A program made the translations under genes and the position numbers. DNA of 64,000 bases from an uncultured Steroidobacter sp. (GTDB lineage: Bacteria; Pseudomonadota; Gammaproteobacteria; Steroidobacterales; Steroidobacteraceae), in assembly GCA_946478975.1 (NCBI GenBank), contig CAMLEO010000001.1, positions 22,999 to 86,998 of the forward strand, given 5' to 3'. Shown piece by piece: positions 16,158-27,951 of the stretch (its first letter is position 1; each line of letters opens with the position of its first letter). Under the pieces are notes generated by a model. It was given only the letters and a program-made list of their open reading frames with translations, ran no database searches and was not told the DNA's origin.

Positions 16158-17729
16158 ATGAGGTCTGCAACCGCGCAAAACACGATGAACACCCGGTCCG
16201 ACAACGTGCGAAACAAAAATCTGCGAGCGCTGCTCGCGGACAGCGGGGTGTCGTCTGTCGATTGCGTGCCGGCCGAAGTGGAGATCGCCGATCTCACACT
16301 CGACAGTCGGGCGGTGCGGCCTGGCTCTGCGTTCGTGGCCTTGCCGGGCACCCGCACGCACGGCATCGGCTTCGCCGATCAAGCGGTGAAAGCCGGTGCG
16401 CGCGCGATTCTGTGGGAGCCGGTCGAAGGCGTCGTCGCCCCGCGCGTGCCGAACAATGTCGAGCTGGTCGCCGTGCCTCAGCTCAAGCGCTGGTTGGGCG
16501 CGATCGCCGATTGGTTCTTCGATGCGCCGTCGCAGACAGTGCGCGTCGTCGGTGTAACTGGCACCAACGGTAAGACCACCACTGCGCATGTCATTGCGGC
16601 AGCTTTGCAACAGTTGAATGTGACTTCCGCCTACGCGGGCACGCTCGGCTACGGCCGCGTCGGCGCGCTGCATTCAGGTTCGCTGACCACGCCGGACACG
16701 ATCACCGTCCATCGTCAGCTGGCCGAACTCCGTGACGAAGGCGTGCGTTGCCTCGGCATGGAAGTTTCCTCGCATGCGATGGATCAAGGGCGCGTCAACG
16801 CCGTGCGATTCGATACGGCTGTGTTCACCAATCTCACACGCGATCACCTGGATTATCACGGCACGTTGGAAGCGTACGGCGAAGCCAAGGCGCGTTTATT
16901 CCGCTGGCCGTGCCTGCGTCATTCCATCATCAATGTGGATGATCCGTTCGGTCGTGAGCTCGCGACGCGTGTGGCGCACACGGGTTTGGTCGTGTACAGC
17001 CGCGTCGGCCCAGTCGAACTGGATCCGCGCTGGCAAAGCGCCGACGGCGAGCCGAGGCAGCTGTTTGCTCGCAATGTGACTGCGGGCCCGAATGGTTTGG
17101 ATATCACTGTGGACGGCGACTGGGGCGCGGCCACGTTGCGCTCGCGCTTCGTCGGCGATTTCAACGTCGAGAATTTGCTTGCAGTGCTTGCGACGCTGCT
17201 GACGAGCGGCGTGACCCTGCAGCAGGCGATCAGCGCGCTCGAAAAATGCACCGCGCCGCCCGGCCGCATGGAAACACTCACGGCGCCGGGCCGTCCGCTC
17301 GCCATTGTCGACTACGCACACACGCCGGACGCGCTGGAAAAAGCGCTGCTCGCCGTGCGCAAACATCGCAGCGGCAAACTGGTTTGTGTCTTCGGCTGCG
17401 GCGGCGATCGCGACCCCGGCAAGCGGTCGTTGATGGGTGCGATCGCCGAACGTTTAGCGGATCGGGTCATCGTCACCGACGACAACCCGCGCACCGAAGA
17501 TGGCAATGCCATCGTTGCCGACATTCTCAAAGGCCTCGCTCATCCGGACCAGGTCACGGTCGAGCGAGATCGTGCCGCCGCCATCGTCCGCGCCATCGCC
17601 GAAAGCGAAGCAGGAGACGTGGTGCTGATCGCCGGCAAAGGGCACGAGGACTATCAAATCGTGGGCGCCGAACGTCGTTCGTTCAGCGACCGCGAACAAG
17701 CGCAGCTGGCGCTGAGGAGGCTGCCATGA
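16158..17729 (+). CDS. murE: UDP-MurNAc-L-Ala-D-Glu--meso-diaminopimelate ligase
   Basis: About 523 residues. The ATP-dependent ligase adds the third amino acid of the peptidoglycan stem. The P-loop GVTGTNGKTTTAHV is near residue 132. The DNPR motif (VTDDNPRTED near 440), which distinguishes meso-DAP-adding from lysine-adding enzymes, is present, so the stem peptide should contain meso-DAP. The ATG at 16158 follows two bases after the ftsI stop; a TTG at 16152 or the ATG at 16185 are alternatives. The end overlaps the murF start. Confidence 0.96.
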   Translation: MRSATAQNTMNTRSDNVRNKNLRALLADSGVSSVDCVPAEVEIADLTLDSRAVRPGSAFVALPGTRTHGIGFADQAVKAGARAILWEPVEGVVAPRVPNNVELVAVPQLKRWLGAIADWFFDAPSQTVRVVGVTGTNGKTTTAHVIAAALQQLNVTSAYAGTLGYGRVGALHSGSLTTPDTITVHRQLAELRDEGVRCLGMEVSSHAMDQGRVNAVRFDTAVFTNLTRDHLDYHGTLEAYGEAKARLFRWPCLRHSIINVDDPFGRELATRVAHTGLVVYSRVGPVELDPRWQSADGEPRQLFARNVTAGPNGLDITVDGDWGAATLRSRFVGDFNVENLLAVLATLLTSGVTLQQAISALEKCTAPPGRMETLTAPGRPLAIVDYAHTPDALEKALLAVRKHRSGKLVCVFGCGGDRDPGKRSLMGAIAERLADRVIVTDDNPRTEDGNAIVADILKGLAHPDQVTVERDRAAAIVRAIAESEAGDVVLIAGKGHEDYQIVGAERRSFSDREQAQLALRRLP

Positions 17730-19117
17730 TGGCTTGGCGTTTGAGTGAAATCATTCGGTGCGTTGAAAATGCGGGAGGGGGGCAGCTCGCCGGCAGCGAT
17801 CGCGAATTCAGCAGCGTTTCCACCGACACGCGCACGCTCAAGCCGGGCGCTTTGTTTGTTGCGCTGACCGGGCCGACGTTCGATGGCCATGACTTCGTGG
17901 CGACGGCGGCCCAGAACGGCGCGGCGGCTGCGCTCGTGTCCCGGCGGCTTCCTGTCGATCTGCCGCAGGTCGTCGTGCCCGATCCGTTGGCGGCGCTGTC
18001 GACGTTTGCTCGCGAGTGGCGCCGGCAGTTTCACATTCCTGTCGTGGGCGTGACCGGCAGCAACGGCAAGACCACGACCAAAGAATTGATCGGCTCGATC
18101 CTGACGCAGCTCGGGCCGACGCTGGTCACGCGCGGCAATTTGAACAATCACATCGGTGTGCCGCTGACGCTGCTGGAGCTGAAGCCGGAGCACAAGTACG
18201 CCGTGATCGAGATGGGCGCGAATCACATTGGTGAGATTGCGCACCTGGCGAGCATCGCCGAGCCGACGATCGGCATCGTCACTAATGCTGGCGCCGCGCA
18301 CCTCGAAGGGTTCGGTAGCCTGCAAGGCGTCGCGACCGGCAAAGGTGAAATGTTTCAGGCGCTGCCGTCTTTGGGCGTGGCGGTCATCAATGCGGACGAT
18401 CAGTTCGCTCCGGTGTGGCGCGACCTGAGCAGCGCCGAGCGCATTCTCACATTCGGCTTCGAACAGCCCGCCGACTTCATGGCGCACAAAGTACGTGAGA
18501 TCAGCGTCGTCGCCGGTTTCCGCAGCGAGTTCGATCTCGCGACACCCGATGGAACGGTCGCTGCGACGTTGCCGCTCGCGGGTCTTCACAACCTGCGCAA
18601 CGCGCTGGGCGCTGCGGCCGCGGCGTGTGCCGCCGGTGCATCGATCGAACAAATCGTCGTCGGCCTGGCGGCGATGAAAGCGGTGTCCGGACGGCTGGAA
18701 CTGAAGCCGGCGATCAACGGCGCCTACCTGGTCGACGACTCTTACAACGCCAATCCCAGCTCGCTCAAAGCGGGCCTCGATGCGCTCAAGAGTTTTGGCG
18801 GCGCGCGCTGGCTGGTGCTGGGGGAAATGAAAGAGCTGGGCGACGCGAGCAACGAGTTGCACGCCGAAGTGGGGCGCTACGCGAAGCAGGCGGGCATCCA
18901 ACGTTTGCTCGCGATCGGCGAGGGGGCGCGCTATTCGGTCGAGGCCTTCGGACCCGGCGCGCAATGGTTTGCAGATATCGATGCGTTGATCCGCGATGCG
19001 AAGGCGTCGCTGAGCAGCGGCGTGGCGGTACTCATCAAGGGCTCGCGAGCGAATCGGCTGGAACGGGTGTCAGCCGCGCTGTCTGCGTGGCCGGCAACGA
19101 ATAGCAACGGTCACTAA
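17726..19117 (+). CDS. murF: UDP-MurNAc-tripeptide--D-alanyl-D-alanine ligase
   Basis: 463 residues. MurF adds D-Ala-D-Ala, the product of Ddl encoded 8 kb downstream, to the UDP-MurNAc-tripeptide. Features: N-terminal Mur ligase fold with [14 protein letters not shown] near residue 36, P-loop [14 protein letters not shown] near 108, [13 protein letters not shown] near 162 and [12 protein letters not shown] near 335. The start is the first of two successive ATGs at 17726/17729, overlapping the murE stop. Confidence 0.97.
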   Translation: MMAWRLSEIIRCVENAGGGQLAGSDREFSSVSTDTRTLKPGALFVALTGPTFDGHDFVATAAQNGAAAALVSRRLPVDLPQVVVPDPLAALSTFAREWRRQFHIPVVGVTGSNGKTTTKELIGSILTQLGPTLVTRGNLNNHIGVPLTLLELKPEHKYAVIEMGANHIGEIAHLASIAEPTIGIVTNAGAAHLEGFGSLQGVATGKGEMFQALPSLGVAVINADDQFAPVWRDLSSAERILTFGFEQPADFMAHKVREISVVAGFRSEFDLATPDGTVAATLPLAGLHNLRNALGAAAAACAAGASIEQIVVGLAAMKAVSGRLELKPAINGAYLVDDSYNANPSSLKAGLDALKSFGGARWLVLGEMKELGDASNELHAEVGRYAKQAGIQRLLAIGEGARYSVEAFGPGAQWFADIDALIRDAKASLSSGVAVLIKGSRANRLERVSAALSAWPATNSNGH

Positions 19118-19140
19118 CCGAACCAAGAGCACGACAACGA

Positions 19141-20223
19141 ATGCTGCTGTACTTAACCAAACAGCTCGCCCTGCTGGAAGGCGCGTTTCGCGTCTTCCAG
19201 TACCTGACTTTGCGCGCCATCCTGGGCGCGCTCACGGCGCTGCTGATTTCTTTCATGATCGGCCCGTGGATGATCCAGAAGCTGTCGATGAATCAGATCG
19301 GGCAGCGCGTGCGCGACGACGGCCCGAAGTCACATCTGCCGAAAGCCGGCACGCCGACCATGGGCGGCCTGCTGATCCTGGTCGCGATCACCTTCAGCAC
19401 CCTGCTGTGGGCGGATCTGAGCAATCACTTCGTGTGGGTCACGCTGCTGGTGACGCTGGCGTTCGGGCTGATCGGCTTCTGGGACGATTATCTGAAGCTG
19501 GTGGTCGGCAACAGCCGCGGCCTGATCGCTCGTTACAAATATTTCTGGCAATCGGTCGCCGGCCTCGGCTGCGCGATCGCGCTCTACATCACCGCGAAGT
19601 CGCCGGCCGAGACTGCGTTGTTCGTGCCGGTGTTCAAGACCGTCATGGTGCCGTTGGGCATGGGTTACATCGCGCTCGCGTACTTCGTGGTCGTGGGCAC
19701 GAGCAATGCGGTGAATCTCACGGACGGACTGGATGGCTTGGCAATCATGCCCGCCGTGCTGGTGGGCGGTGCGTTGGGAGTGTTCGCCTATGCAACAGGT
19801 AATGCTGTGTTCTCGGGCTATCTCGGCATCCCTTTCATCGAGGGCACGGGTGAAATCCTGGTGTTTTGCGCGACGCTGGTCGGCGCGGGTCTCGGCTTTC
19901 TCTGGTTCAACACCTATCCCGCGCAAGTTTTCATGGGCGACATCGGAGCGCTCGCCCTCGGTGCGGCACTAGGAGTCGTCGCCGTCATCGTGCGCCAGGA
20001 GATCGTGCTGTTCATCATGGGCGGCGTGTTCGTGATGGAAACGGTGTCGGTGATCCTGCAGGTGACCTCGTTCAAGCTCACCGGCAAGCGCATCTTCCGC
20101 ATGGCGCCGATTCATCATCACTTCGAGCTCAAGGGCTGGGCCGAGCCGAAGGTCATCGTGCGCTTCTGGATCATCTCGGTGATCCTGGTGCTGGTCGGGC
20201 TCGCGACATTGAAGGTGCGCTGA
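19141..20223 (+). CDS. mraY: Phospho-N-acetylmuramoyl-pentapeptide transferase
   Basis: 360 residues, a polytopic membrane enzyme with about ten helices. MraY moves phospho-MurNAc-pentapeptide from UDP to undecaprenyl phosphate, forming lipid I. Hallmarks are [12 protein letters not shown] near residue 68, DDYLK near 117, [10 protein letters not shown] near 196, and the HHHFELKGW signature near 323 that contains catalytic-site histidines. It starts 23 bases after murF, one of the few non-overlapping joints in the cluster. Confidence 0.98.
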   Translation: MLLYLTKQLALLEGAFRVFQYLTLRAILGALTALLISFMIGPWMIQKLSMNQIGQRVRDDGPKSHLPKAGTPTMGGLLILVAITFSTLLWADLSNHFVWVTLLVTLAFGLIGFWDDYLKLVVGNSRGLIARYKYFWQSVAGLGCAIALYITAKSPAETALFVPVFKTVMVPLGMGYIALAYFVVVGTSNAVNLTDGLDGLAIMPAVLVGGALGVFAYATGNAVFSGYLGIPFIEGTGEILVFCATLVGAGLGFLWFNTYPAQVFMGDIGALALGAALGVVAVIVRQEIVLFIMGGVFVMETVSVILQVTSFKLTGKRIFRMAPIHHHFELKGWAEPKVIVRFWIISVILVLVGLATLKVR

Positions 20224-20227
20224 CCCG

Positions 20228-21568
20228 ATGAGCCCGCACACTCCCAACAACCTTTCCATCGTCGTCGGCCTGGGCCGGACGGGGTTGTCGTGCGCGCGAT
20301 ATTTGCAATCGCGAGGGATTCCTTTTGCCGTAACGGACAACCGCGCGTCGCCGCCGGAAGCCGGTGCGCTTCGTGAGTTGGCTCCGAATGTTCAGATGCG
20401 CTTCGGCGCGTTCGATGAGTCGCTGTTGAACAGCGCCTCGCAGATCGTTGCCTCGCCGGGCGTGTCGTTGCGCGAGCCGTTCCTGGTGAAGGCTGCGGTC
20501 CGCGGCCTTCCCATCATTGGTGACATCGAGTTGTTCGTGCGCGAAGCGAAGGCGCCGATCGCCGCGATCACCGGCACGAACGGCAAGAGCACTGTGACGA
20601 CACTGGTCGGCTTGATGGCAAACGCTGCCGGCCGTCGCGCGATTGCGGGTGGCAACCTCGGTCGGCCCGCGTTGGAACTGTTGAACGATCCGGTGCCGGA
20701 GCTGTACGTGATGGAGCTGTCGAGCTTCCAGCTCGATACCACGCTGTCGTTGCGAGCGGCTGCGGCCACCGTGCTGAATGTCACGCCCGATCACATGGAC
20801 CGCTACGCGACCATCGAGGAATACGCGGCGTCCAAGGAACGCATCTATCAAGGGTGCAAAGCTGCGATCGTGAACATGGACGACGTGGCCGTGCGCAGCA
20901 TGCGTTACCAGTCGGCGCGTGTGCTGGGGTTCAGCCTGCACGCCGATCCGAGTGCCGAGTATTACGTCCACACGCAAGGCGACGACGTGATTCTCATGCG
21001 TGGTCGCGAGCGCTTGATCGCGATGTCCGAGTTGAAGATCACCGGGTTGCACAACGCCGCGAATGCACTGGCATCGCTCGCGATGTGCGAGGCGCTGGAG
21101 TTGTCACGTTCCGCATGTTTGCAGGCGCTGCGTGATTTCCCGGGACTGCCGCATCGTTCGCGGTGGGTCGCGGATATCAACGGTGTGCGATTCGTCGACG
21201 ACTCCAAAGGCACCAACGTCGGCGCGACGCTCGCGGCTGTCGCCGGCATGCCCGGTTCGCTGGTCGTGATCGCGGGTGGCCAGGGCAAAGGTCAGGACTT
21301 CAAGCCGCTCGCTCAAGCGTTCCGTGGCAAGGTTCGGCACGTCGTGCTGCTGGGTCAGGATGCGAAGCTGGTGGACTCGGCGCTGCAAGGCGTGGCGACG
21401 ACGCAGTTCGCGAGAGATATGGACGATGCCGTTCGGCTCGCCGCCAACGCGGCTCGCCCCGGCGAAACGGTCTTGCTGTCGCCCGCGTGCGCGAGCCTCG
21501 ATATGTTTCGTGATTACAGCCATCGCGGCGATGTGTTCGCGGCGGCGGTGAAGGGGTTGCAGGCATGA
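20228..21568 (+). CDS. murD: UDP-MurNAc-L-alanine--D-glutamate ligase
   Basis: 446 residues. MurD adds D-glutamate as the second stem amino acid. The N-terminal Rossmann-like domain begins SIVVGLGRTGLSCARYL; the ATP-binding P-loop AITGTNGKSTVTTLVG is near residue 115; VMELSSFQLD is near 161; NVTPDHMDRY and a C-terminal DDSKGTN are also typical. Four bases separate it from mraY and its stop overlaps the ftsW start. Confidence 0.97.
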   Translation: MSPHTPNNLSIVVGLGRTGLSCARYLQSRGIPFAVTDNRASPPEAGALRELAPNVQMRFGAFDESLLNSASQIVASPGVSLREPFLVKAAVRGLPIIGDIELFVREAKAPIAAITGTNGKSTVTTLVGLMANAAGRRAIAGGNLGRPALELLNDPVPELYVMELSSFQLDTTLSLRAAAATVLNVTPDHMDRYATIEEYAASKERIYQGCKAAIVNMDDVAVRSMRYQSARVLGFSLHADPSAEYYVHTQGDDVILMRGRERLIAMSELKITGLHNAANALASLAMCEALELSRSACLQALRDFPGLPHRSRWVADINGVRFVDDSKGTNVGATLAAVAGMPGSLVVIAGGQGKGQDFKPLAQAFRGKVRHVVLLGQDAKLVDSALQGVATTQFARDMDDAVRLAANAARPGETVLLSPACASLDMFRDYSHRGDVFAAAVKGLQA

Positions 21569-22767
21569 ACGCAGCAACTCTGACCTTCGCTCGATCCAAC
21601 GGCCGGCCGCGACGCTTCGCGTTCGACAACGTGATGTTGTTGACCATCGCGGGCTTGCTGCTGCTCGGCCTGGTGATGATGACCTCGGCGTCAGTGTCGA
21701 TCGCGGACAAGCAGACGCACGATCCGCTGTATTTCCTGACCCGCCAGCTGTGGGGCGTGGGATTCGGCATCGTCGGCGCCGGCATCATGATGATGATTCC
21801 GACCACGGTGTGGGAACGGATGGCGATGCCGCTGCTGCTGATCGCATTCGTGTTCCTGTTGCTGGTGTTGATCCCCGGCATCGGTCATGAAGTGAACGGC
21901 AGCCGTCGCTGGCTGCGCGCGGGCTTCATGAACTTCCAGGCGTCGGAGCTGGCGCGCGTCCTCCTACTTATATATCTGGCCAGCTACGTCGTGCGTAAGC
22001 AGTCGGAGCTGAAGGAAGAGCTGCGCGGCTTCCTCAAGCCGCTCGGCGTGCTGATGGGTGCGGCCGCATTCTTATTAATGGAGCCGGACTTCGGTGCGGC
22101 GACGGTGCTCGTCGCCACTGGCCTCGCGGTGTTGTTCCTGGCCGGCGTGAAGCTGCGTCATTTCTTCGCGCTGGTCGCAATTGCCGCGGCTGGCATGGCG
22201 GTGATCGCGGTGACTTCGGCGTATCGCTTGAAGCGCCTGACCGCGTTCATGGACCCGTGGGCCGATCCGTTCAACTCGGGCTTCCAGCTGACGCAGTCGC
22301 TGATCGCGATCGGTCGTGGCGAGATGTTTGGCGTCGGCCTCGGCTCCAGCGTGCAGAAGTTGTTCTATTTGCCCGAGGCGCACACCGACTTCGTCTTCGC
22401 CGTGCTTGCCGAGGAGCTGGGCCTGGTCGGCGTGATCTTCACGCTGGCGCTGTTCATCCTGCTCGTATGGCGCAGCTTTCATATTTCGCGCCTGGCCGCA
22501 CAGGCCGGCCTCGCATTCCAGGCGTACTGCGCGGCCGCGTTCGGCATCTGGCTGGCGTTGCAAACATTCATCAACGTCGGCGTGAACATGGGCATCCTGC
22601 CGACCAAGGGTTTGACCTTGCCGCTGATGTCCTACGGCGGTTCGAGCGTGATGGTCACGCTCGGCTGGCTCGGCTTCATCATGCGCATTCATCACGAAGC
22701 GACCACGTCAGGCCGGCTGGCAGTCGCGCGTACTCCTCGTCGGGAACGAGAGGAGAGCATGGAATGA
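21565..22767 (+). CDS. ftsW: Septal peptidoglycan polymerase FtsW (SEDS family)
   Basis: 400 residues with about ten membrane helices. FtsW polymerises glycan strands from lipid II at the septum in partnership with FtsI. Family segments: MMTSASVSIAD near residue 33, NGSRRWLRAG near 111, YLPEAHTDFVFAVLAEELG near 269, and the C-terminal LPLMSYGGSSVMV near 352. Start and stop codons both overlap the neighbours (murD and murG). Confidence 0.97.
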   Translation: MNAATLTFARSNGRPRRFAFDNVMLLTIAGLLLLGLVMMTSASVSIADKQTHDPLYFLTRQLWGVGFGIVGAGIMMMIPTTVWERMAMPLLLIAFVFLLLVLIPGIGHEVNGSRRWLRAGFMNFQASELARVLLLIYLASYVVRKQSELKEELRGFLKPLGVLMGAAAFLLMEPDFGAATVLVATGLAVLFLAGVKLRHFFALVAIAAAGMAVIAVTSAYRLKRLTAFMDPWADPFNSGFQLTQSLIAIGRGEMFGVGLGSSVQKLFYLPEAHTDFVFAVLAEELGLVGVIFTLALFILLVWRSFHISRLAAQAGLAFQAYCAAAFGIWLALQTFINVGVNMGILPTKGLTLPLMSYGGSSVMVTLGWLGFIMRIHHEATTSGRLAVARTPRREREESME

Positions 22768-23852
22768 AGCGCACGGTGCTGATCATGGCAGGCGGAACCG
22801 GCGGGCACGTGTTTCCTGCGCTTGCTGCTGCTCGCGTGCTTCGCGAACGCGGCTTCGAGCCGGTGTGGTTGGGAACTCGCAAAGGTCTCGAAGCCAAGCT
22901 CGTGCCGCCGGCGCAAATCGAAATCGAGTGGATCTCGATGAGCGGCCTGCGCGGTAAAGGTGCGGCCACGTTGCTGCTGGCACCTTTCAAAGTTGCGATT
23001 GCGATCTGGCAGAGCCTGCAAGTGATCCGTCGACGCAAGCCGGTCGTGGTGCTCGGCGCAGGTGGATTTGTTGCCGGTCCCGGCGGCGTGGCTGCATGGC
23101 TCACGCGTCGACCGCTGGTGATTCACGAACAAAACGCGGTCGCCGGCATGACCAATCGCATGCTGTCGCATCTCGCTCGCCGGGTGCTCGAAGCGTTTCC
23201 GAAGAGTTTTCCTTCGGGCACGCGTGCGGAGCAGGTCGGCAACCCGGTGCGACGTGAGATTGCGTCGCTGGCACCGCCCGAGCAGCGCTTCGATGCGCGA
23301 CAAGGGCCGCTGCGCATGCTCGTGATCGGCGGCAGCCAGGGTGCGGCCAAACTCAACGCGAATGTGCCGGCGGCGCTCGCGACGCTCGACGAAGCATCGC
23401 GGCCCATCGTCATTCATCAAGCCGGTGAGCGACACATCGACGTCGCACGCCAGACCTATGAGAAACACGGAGTGAAGGCCGACGTGCGTGCCTTCATCAC
23501 TGATATGGCTGAAGCCTACAGCTGGGCCGACGTGGTGGTGTGCCGGTCCGGCGCGCTCACGGTGTCGGAACTGGCAGCCGCGGGATTGCCCGCGATTTTT
23601 GTGCCGTTCGCAGCAGCGGTGGACGATCATCAAACGCTGAACGCCAAGTTCCTGGTCGACGCGCAGGCGGGCATCTCGATTGCCGAGCGCGATCTCACCG
23701 CCGAGCGCCTGTCTCAGGAACTGAAGAAACTGTTGAGCGGCGGACGAGAGCAGCTCAAGGCGATGGCGATTCGCGCTCGCTCGGTGGCGATCACCGACGC
23801 CGATGTGCGTCTCGCTGATGCCTGCGTCGCTGCGGCGGGAGGTGTCGCATGA
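22764..23852 (+). CDS. murG: UDP-GlcNAc--lipid I N-acetylglucosaminyltransferase
   Basis: 362 residues. A peripheral membrane GT-B glycosyltransferase that turns lipid I into lipid II. G-loop 1 ([14 protein letters not shown]) is near residue 8, [12 protein letters not shown] near 125, G-rich [12 protein letters not shown] near 187 and the donor-binding [26 protein letters not shown] near 260 (two overlapping motifs). The ATG at 22764 overlaps the ftsW stop; the open frame continues upstream inside ftsW but the family N-terminus starts here. Confidence 0.97.
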   Translation: MKRTVLIMAGGTGGHVFPALAAARVLRERGFEPVWLGTRKGLEAKLVPPAQIEIEWISMSGLRGKGAATLLLAPFKVAIAIWQSLQVIRRRKPVVVLGAGGFVAGPGGVAAWLTRRPLVIHEQNAVAGMTNRMLSHLARRVLEAFPKSFPSGTRAEQVGNPVRREIASLAPPEQRFDARQGPLRMLVIGGSQGAAKLNANVPAALATLDEASRPIVIHQAGERHIDVARQTYEKHGVKADVRAFITDMAEAYSWADVVVCRSGALTVSELAAAGLPAIFVPFAAAVDDHQTLNAKFLVDAQAGISIAERDLTAERLSQELKKLLSGGREQLKAMAIRARSVAITDADVRLADACVAAAGGVA

Positions 23853-25276
23853 AAGATCGCATGCGTCGCATTCATCGCATTCATTTCGTCGGCATCGGCG
23901 GCAGCGGCATGGGCGGCATCGCCGAAGTGTTGCTGAACCTCGGTTATGAAGTTCAGGGCAGCGACCTGAAGCCGAACGCGGTCACGCAGCGGCTCACGCG
24001 CCTGGGTGCAAACATCAAGATCGGTCACGCCGCCGAGAACGTCGGTCAAGCGGACGTGCTGGTGGTATCGACCGCGGTTCATTCGAACAATCCCGAGGTC
24101 GTCGAGGCCAAGTCGCGGCGCCTGCCGATCGTGCAGCGTGCGGTGATGCTCGGCGAGTTGATGCGCTTCCGTTATTCGGTCGCCGTCGCAGGTACGCACG
24201 GCAAGACCACAACGACCAGCATGGTCGCGTCCATTCTCGCCGAAGGCGGGCTCGATCCGACGTTCGTCATTGGCGGCCGCTTGAAGAGCGCCGACAGCAA
24301 CGCGCGCCTGGGCACCGGTCAATATCTCGTGGCCGAAGCGGACGAGAGCGACGCCTCGTTCATGCACCTGCAGCCGATGATCGCGATCGTCACCAACGTC
24401 GACAACGATCATCTCGGCACGCACGAGGGCGACTTCGAGCGCTTGAAACAAAGCTTCATCGACTTCCTGCACAACCTGCCGTTCTACGGCCTCGCGGTGA
24501 TGTGCGCCGACGACGCGGTGACCAAGAGCCTGGTGCCGCGAGTCGCGCGCCCGGTTGTGACTTACGGCATCGAGAGCGATGCGGACCTTCGTGCAATCAA
24601 CATTGTCCGTCAGGGCATGCAGACTCGCTTCGACGTGCAACGGCGCGGCAGCGAGCAAACATTGTCGGTGCAGCTGAATCTTCCCGGAACTCACAACGTG
24701 CTCAATTCGCTCGCGGCGATCGCGGTGGCGAAGGAGCTGGAAGTGAGCGACGCGGCGATTCAGTCGGCGCTCGCCTCGTTCCACGGTGTCGATCGTCGCC
24801 TGCAGCAGTACGGCGATGTGCAGATCGCTGCTGGGCGCGTGACGATCATCGACGACTACGGACACCACCCGACGGAACTGGCGGCGACGCTGGAAGCGAT
24901 CCGGCAGGGCTGGCCGAACCGCCGCATCCTGCTCGCGTTCCAGCCGCATCGTTACACCCGTACTCACGATCTGCTCGATGACTTCGCGCGCGTGCTGGCG
25001 GCGAACGCCGATGCGTTGATCGTGACCGAGGTGTATGCGGCCGGCGAGACGCCAATCGCGGGTGCTGATGGCAAAGCGATCTGTCGAGCGGTGCGCTCGC
25101 ATGGTCGCGTCGAGCCGGTGTTCATCGAGAAGATCGAAGAGCTGCCGCGCGCGCTGATTCAGATTGCTCGCGACGGCGATGTGATCGTGACCATGGGTGC
25201 AGGCAGCATCGGCAGCGCTGCGCCGGAGCTGCCGGCCGCGTTGACGGCATTGTCGGCCGAGCGGAGACAGCCATGA
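23849..25276 (+). CDS. murC: UDP-N-acetylmuramate--L-alanine ligase
   Basis: 475 residues. It adds the first stem amino acid. Motifs: [17 protein letters not shown] at the N-terminus, the P-loop [15 protein letters not shown] near residue 115, EADESDASF near 168, [10 protein letters not shown] near 186 and DDYGHHPTE near 335. Coupled by ATGA overlap to murG and by overlap to murB, the standard gammaproteobacterial order. Confidence 0.98.
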   Translation: MKDRMRRIHRIHFVGIGGSGMGGIAEVLLNLGYEVQGSDLKPNAVTQRLTRLGANIKIGHAAENVGQADVLVVSTAVHSNNPEVVEAKSRRLPIVQRAVMLGELMRFRYSVAVAGTHGKTTTTSMVASILAEGGLDPTFVIGGRLKSADSNARLGTGQYLVAEADESDASFMHLQPMIAIVTNVDNDHLGTHEGDFERLKQSFIDFLHNLPFYGLAVMCADDAVTKSLVPRVARPVVTYGIESDADLRAINIVRQGMQTRFDVQRRGSEQTLSVQLNLPGTHNVLNSLAAIAVAKELEVSDAAIQSALASFHGVDRRLQQYGDVQIAAGRVTIIDDYGHHPTELAATLEAIRQGWPNRRILLAFQPHRYTRTHDLLDDFARVLAANADALIVTEVYAAGETPIAGADGKAICRAVRSHGRVEPVFIEKIEELPRALIQIARDGDVIVTMGAGSIGSAAPELPAALTALSAERRQP

Positions 25277-26187
25277 ACGCGCTGTCGCTGCCAACCGATC
25301 TGGAAGCGCGCGTACGTCGCGGCGAGCCGATGTCGAAACATACGTCGTGGCACGTGGGCGGTCCGGCGGAATTGTTTTTTACGCCGCTCGACGTTGCGGA
25401 TGTTTCAGCGTTCCTGAAGAGCCTGCAGCCGGGAACTCCTGTGATGTGGATTGGCTTGGGTAGCAATCTGCTCGTGCGCGACGGCGGCATTCGCGGCGCG
25501 GTGATCGAGACTCATGGCGTGTTCGATGAATTGGAACGACGAAGTGACAACGAGGTTTGGTGTGGCAGCGGCGTCGCCTGCGCGAAGCTCGCCAAACAAT
25601 GCATCAAGTGGGGACTGGGCCCGGCGGAATTTTTCGCGGGCATTCCCGGCACGCTCGGCGGAGCGCTCGCCATGAACGCCGGCGCGTTCGGCGGCGAGAC
25701 GTGGCGCCATGTGATGTCTGTTGCTGTCGTTGACCGCAATGGTGTGCGTCGTGAACGACCGGCCTCGGATTACACAGTGGGTTATCGCCACGTGTCCGGT
25801 GCAAGTCACAACTTGGGCGACGAGTGGTTTCTCGGTGCGTCGTTGCGGTTCGAGTCGCGGCCGGGCGTGAGCAACGACGACATCAAACAGTTGCTGGCTC
25901 GTCGCAAGGCGACGCAGCCGATTCAGGAATGGTCGTGCGGATCGGTGTTCACCAATCCGCCGGGCGATCACGCCGCACGCTTGATCGAGTCGGCGGGGCT
26001 GAAGGGGCATCGCATCGGCGGCGCGCGAGTGTCGGAGATGCACGCGAACTTCATCGTCAACGACGGCAGCGCGAGCGCCGCGGACATCGAGCAATTGATC
26101 CGTCACGTACAGCAGACGGTGGAACAAAAACATGGTGTGCGGCTCACCACCGAGGTGCGCATCGTGGGCGAGGTGAGTCATGGCTGA
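25273..26187 (+). CDS. murB: UDP-N-acetylenolpyruvoylglucosamine reductase
   Basis: 304 residues. The FAD enzyme reduces enolpyruvyl-UDP-GlcNAc to UDP-MurNAc, the substrate of MurC. FAD-binding [17 protein letters not shown] is near residue 60, [20 protein letters not shown] near 118, the YRHVSG segment near 171, and catalytic serine in [14 protein letters not shown] near 218. The single-domain arrangement and GSVFTNP fit the shorter type of MurB also found in many proteobacteria. The stop overlaps ddl by 8 bases. Confidence 0.96.
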   Translation: MNALSLPTDLEARVRRGEPMSKHTSWHVGGPAELFFTPLDVADVSAFLKSLQPGTPVMWIGLGSNLLVRDGGIRGAVIETHGVFDELERRSDNEVWCGSGVACAKLAKQCIKWGLGPAEFFAGIPGTLGGALAMNAGAFGGETWRHVMSVAVVDRNGVRRERPASDYTVGYRHVSGASHNLGDEWFLGASLRFESRPGVSNDDIKQLLARRKATQPIQEWSCGSVFTNPPGDHAARLIESAGLKGHRIGGARVSEMHANFIVNDGSASAADIEQLIRHVQQTVEQKHGVRLTTEVRIVGEVSHG

Positions 26188-27130
26188 AAAATTGGCTGCA
26201 AAGCGGATCACCAACCCTCGCGACTTCGGTCGCGTCGCGGTGCTGATGGGCGGCACGTCGTCAGAGCGCGAGGTGTCGCTCGACTCGGGCAAGAATTGTC
26301 TCGAAGCCCTGCAACGCCAGGGCGTCGATGCGTACGCGGTCGACGGCATCCAAGCTTTGGTCACTGAGTTGGTGAACAAACGTTGCCAGCGCGTATTCAA
26401 CATTCTTCACGGCCACGCCGGCGGCGGCGAGGACGGCATCCTGCAAGGTCTGCTGGATGCTTTCGGCGTTCCGTACACGGGCTCGGACGTGCTCGGCTCG
26501 GCGTTGTCGATGGACAAGATCCGCACCAAACAAGTGTGGCTGTCGCTCGGCCTGCCGACGCCTCGTTACATTCGTTTGTCTCGCAACAGCGATGTGGCGA
26601 AGGCGGCGCGCGAGCTGGGCTTGCCGGTGATCATCAAGCCCGCGTGCGAAGGATCGAGCGTCGGTGTGAGCCGCGTATTCAAAGAAGCGGATCTCGGCCA
26701 GGCGGTCGCGCTGGCGGCGCGCTATGAAGGCGAGATGTTGATGGAACAGTTGATCGAGGGCGCCGAGCTCACGGTCAGCATTCTTGGTGACATCGCGCTG
26801 CCGAGCATTCGCATCGTCCCGGCCGGCGAGTACTACGACTATCACGCGAAGTACAAAGCCGAAGACACGCAGTACCTCTGCCCGGGCCTGGAAGGCGTGG
26901 CGGAAACAGAGATTCGCGCGCTCGCGCTGGAAGCGTTCCGCACCGCCGGCTGTTACGGCTGGGGCCGCGTCGACGTCATGCGCGACCGCAACGGCAAGAA
27001 CTATTTGCTGGAAGTGAACACCGCGCCGGGCATGACCAGTCATTCGCTGGTGCCCAAGTCGGCGAAGCAGTTCGGCATCGAGTTCGACGAGCTGGTGTGG
27101 CGAGTCCTCGAAACGAGTTTCCGCGCATGA
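26180..27130 (+). CDS. ddl: D-alanine--D-alanine ligase
   Basis: 316 residues, an ATP-grasp enzyme supplying D-Ala-D-Ala to MurF. Motifs: [19 protein letters not shown] near residue 18, [12 protein letters not shown] near 74 (usually HGxxGEDG), [14 protein letters not shown] near 154, and [18 protein letters not shown] near 281. The start at 26180 lies inside the end of murB. The ddlB position between murB and ftsQ is normal for Gammaproteobacteria. Confidence 0.96.
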   Translation: MAEKLAAKRITNPRDFGRVAVLMGGTSSEREVSLDSGKNCLEALQRQGVDAYAVDGIQALVTELVNKRCQRVFNILHGHAGGGEDGILQGLLDAFGVPYTGSDVLGSALSMDKIRTKQVWLSLGLPTPRYIRLSRNSDVAKAARELGLPVIIKPACEGSSVGVSRVFKEADLGQAVALAARYEGEMLMEQLIEGAELTVSILGDIALPSIRIVPAGEYYDYHAKYKAEDTQYLCPGLEGVAETEIRALALEAFRTAGCYGWGRVDVMRDRNGKNYLLEVNTAPGMTSHSLVPKSAKQFGIEFDELVWRVLETSFRA

Positions 27131-27951
27131 TTCTCGGCACACGCAAGCGCAATCGGCGTAAAGCAGGCAGCGACGGCGTCAAGCTGTTCGCGTGGCTGCG
27201 GCCAATGATCGACTCGATCGTCGCGGGCGGCTTGCGCCCGGCGCTGGGTGTGCTCGCGTTGCTGGTTGGCGTCGGTGTGATGGCGTGGGGCCTGATCGTT
27301 TCTTTCGACCGCCCGATCGGCAAGGTCGAAGTGGGCGGACAGTTTCAGCGCGTCGCGCCGTTGCAGATCGAAGAAGTCGTGGCGCCGTTTCGCGGTGCCG
27401 GCTTTCTCTCGATCGATCTGGATGCGCTGCGCGCCGCGGTGGAAACGATTCCATGGGTCGATCGCGCTCGCGTGGAACGCAAATGGCCGAACGGCGTGCG
27501 GGTGTTCATCACCGAACACGTCGCGGCCGCGCGCTGGGGCGAGTCGGGATTGATGAACACTCGCGGCGAATTGTTTCTCGCCAACGCTACGCACATTCCG
27601 CCGGAACTGCCTCAGCTCATCGGGCCGCCGGGCACCGAGACTCAGGTCGCCAAGTTGTATTTGGAAAGTTACCCACGCCTGCTCGGCGTCGGCATGCAGC
27701 TGTCGCGAGTCGAGCTCGACGCACGCGGCGCGTGGCAGCTGACGCTCGGCAACGGCGTGATCGTGCGGCTCGGTCGTCAAGATGTGCCTGCGCGATTGGA
27801 AAGATTCATCAGTGTCGCGAGCCCCGTGGTGGCTGCGCGCGCTGCCGAAGTGAATTACGTCGATCTTCGCTACAGCAACGGTTTCTCTGTCGGCTGGAAC
27901 GTTCCCACTCGCGTCGCGCGCGACGCCCAGGATGCTCGCCCTGATGCCTAG
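27127..27951 (+). CDS. ftsQ: Cell division protein FtsQ
   Basis: 274 residues. A bitopic divisome protein: basic cytoplasmic tail with RKRNRRK, one membrane helix (about 38-57), then a POTRA domain starting at [13 protein letters not shown] near residue 61 and a beta domain. It recruits FtsB/FtsL and couples early and late divisome proteins. The ATG overlaps the ddl stop and the end overlaps ftsA. The C-terminal segment SNGFSVGWN is typical of the family. Confidence 0.94.
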   Translation: MILGTRKRNRRKAGSDGVKLFAWLRPMIDSIVAGGLRPALGVLALLVGVGVMAWGLIVSFDRPIGKVEVGGQFQRVAPLQIEEVVAPFRGAGFLSIDLDALRAAVETIPWVDRARVERKWPNGVRVFITEHVAAARWGESGLMNTRGELFLANATHIPPELPQLIGPPGTETQVAKLYLESYPRLLGVGMQLSRVELDARGAWQLTLGNGVIVRLGRQDVPARLERFISVASPVVAARAAEVNYVDLRYSNGFSVGWNVPTRVARDAQDARPDA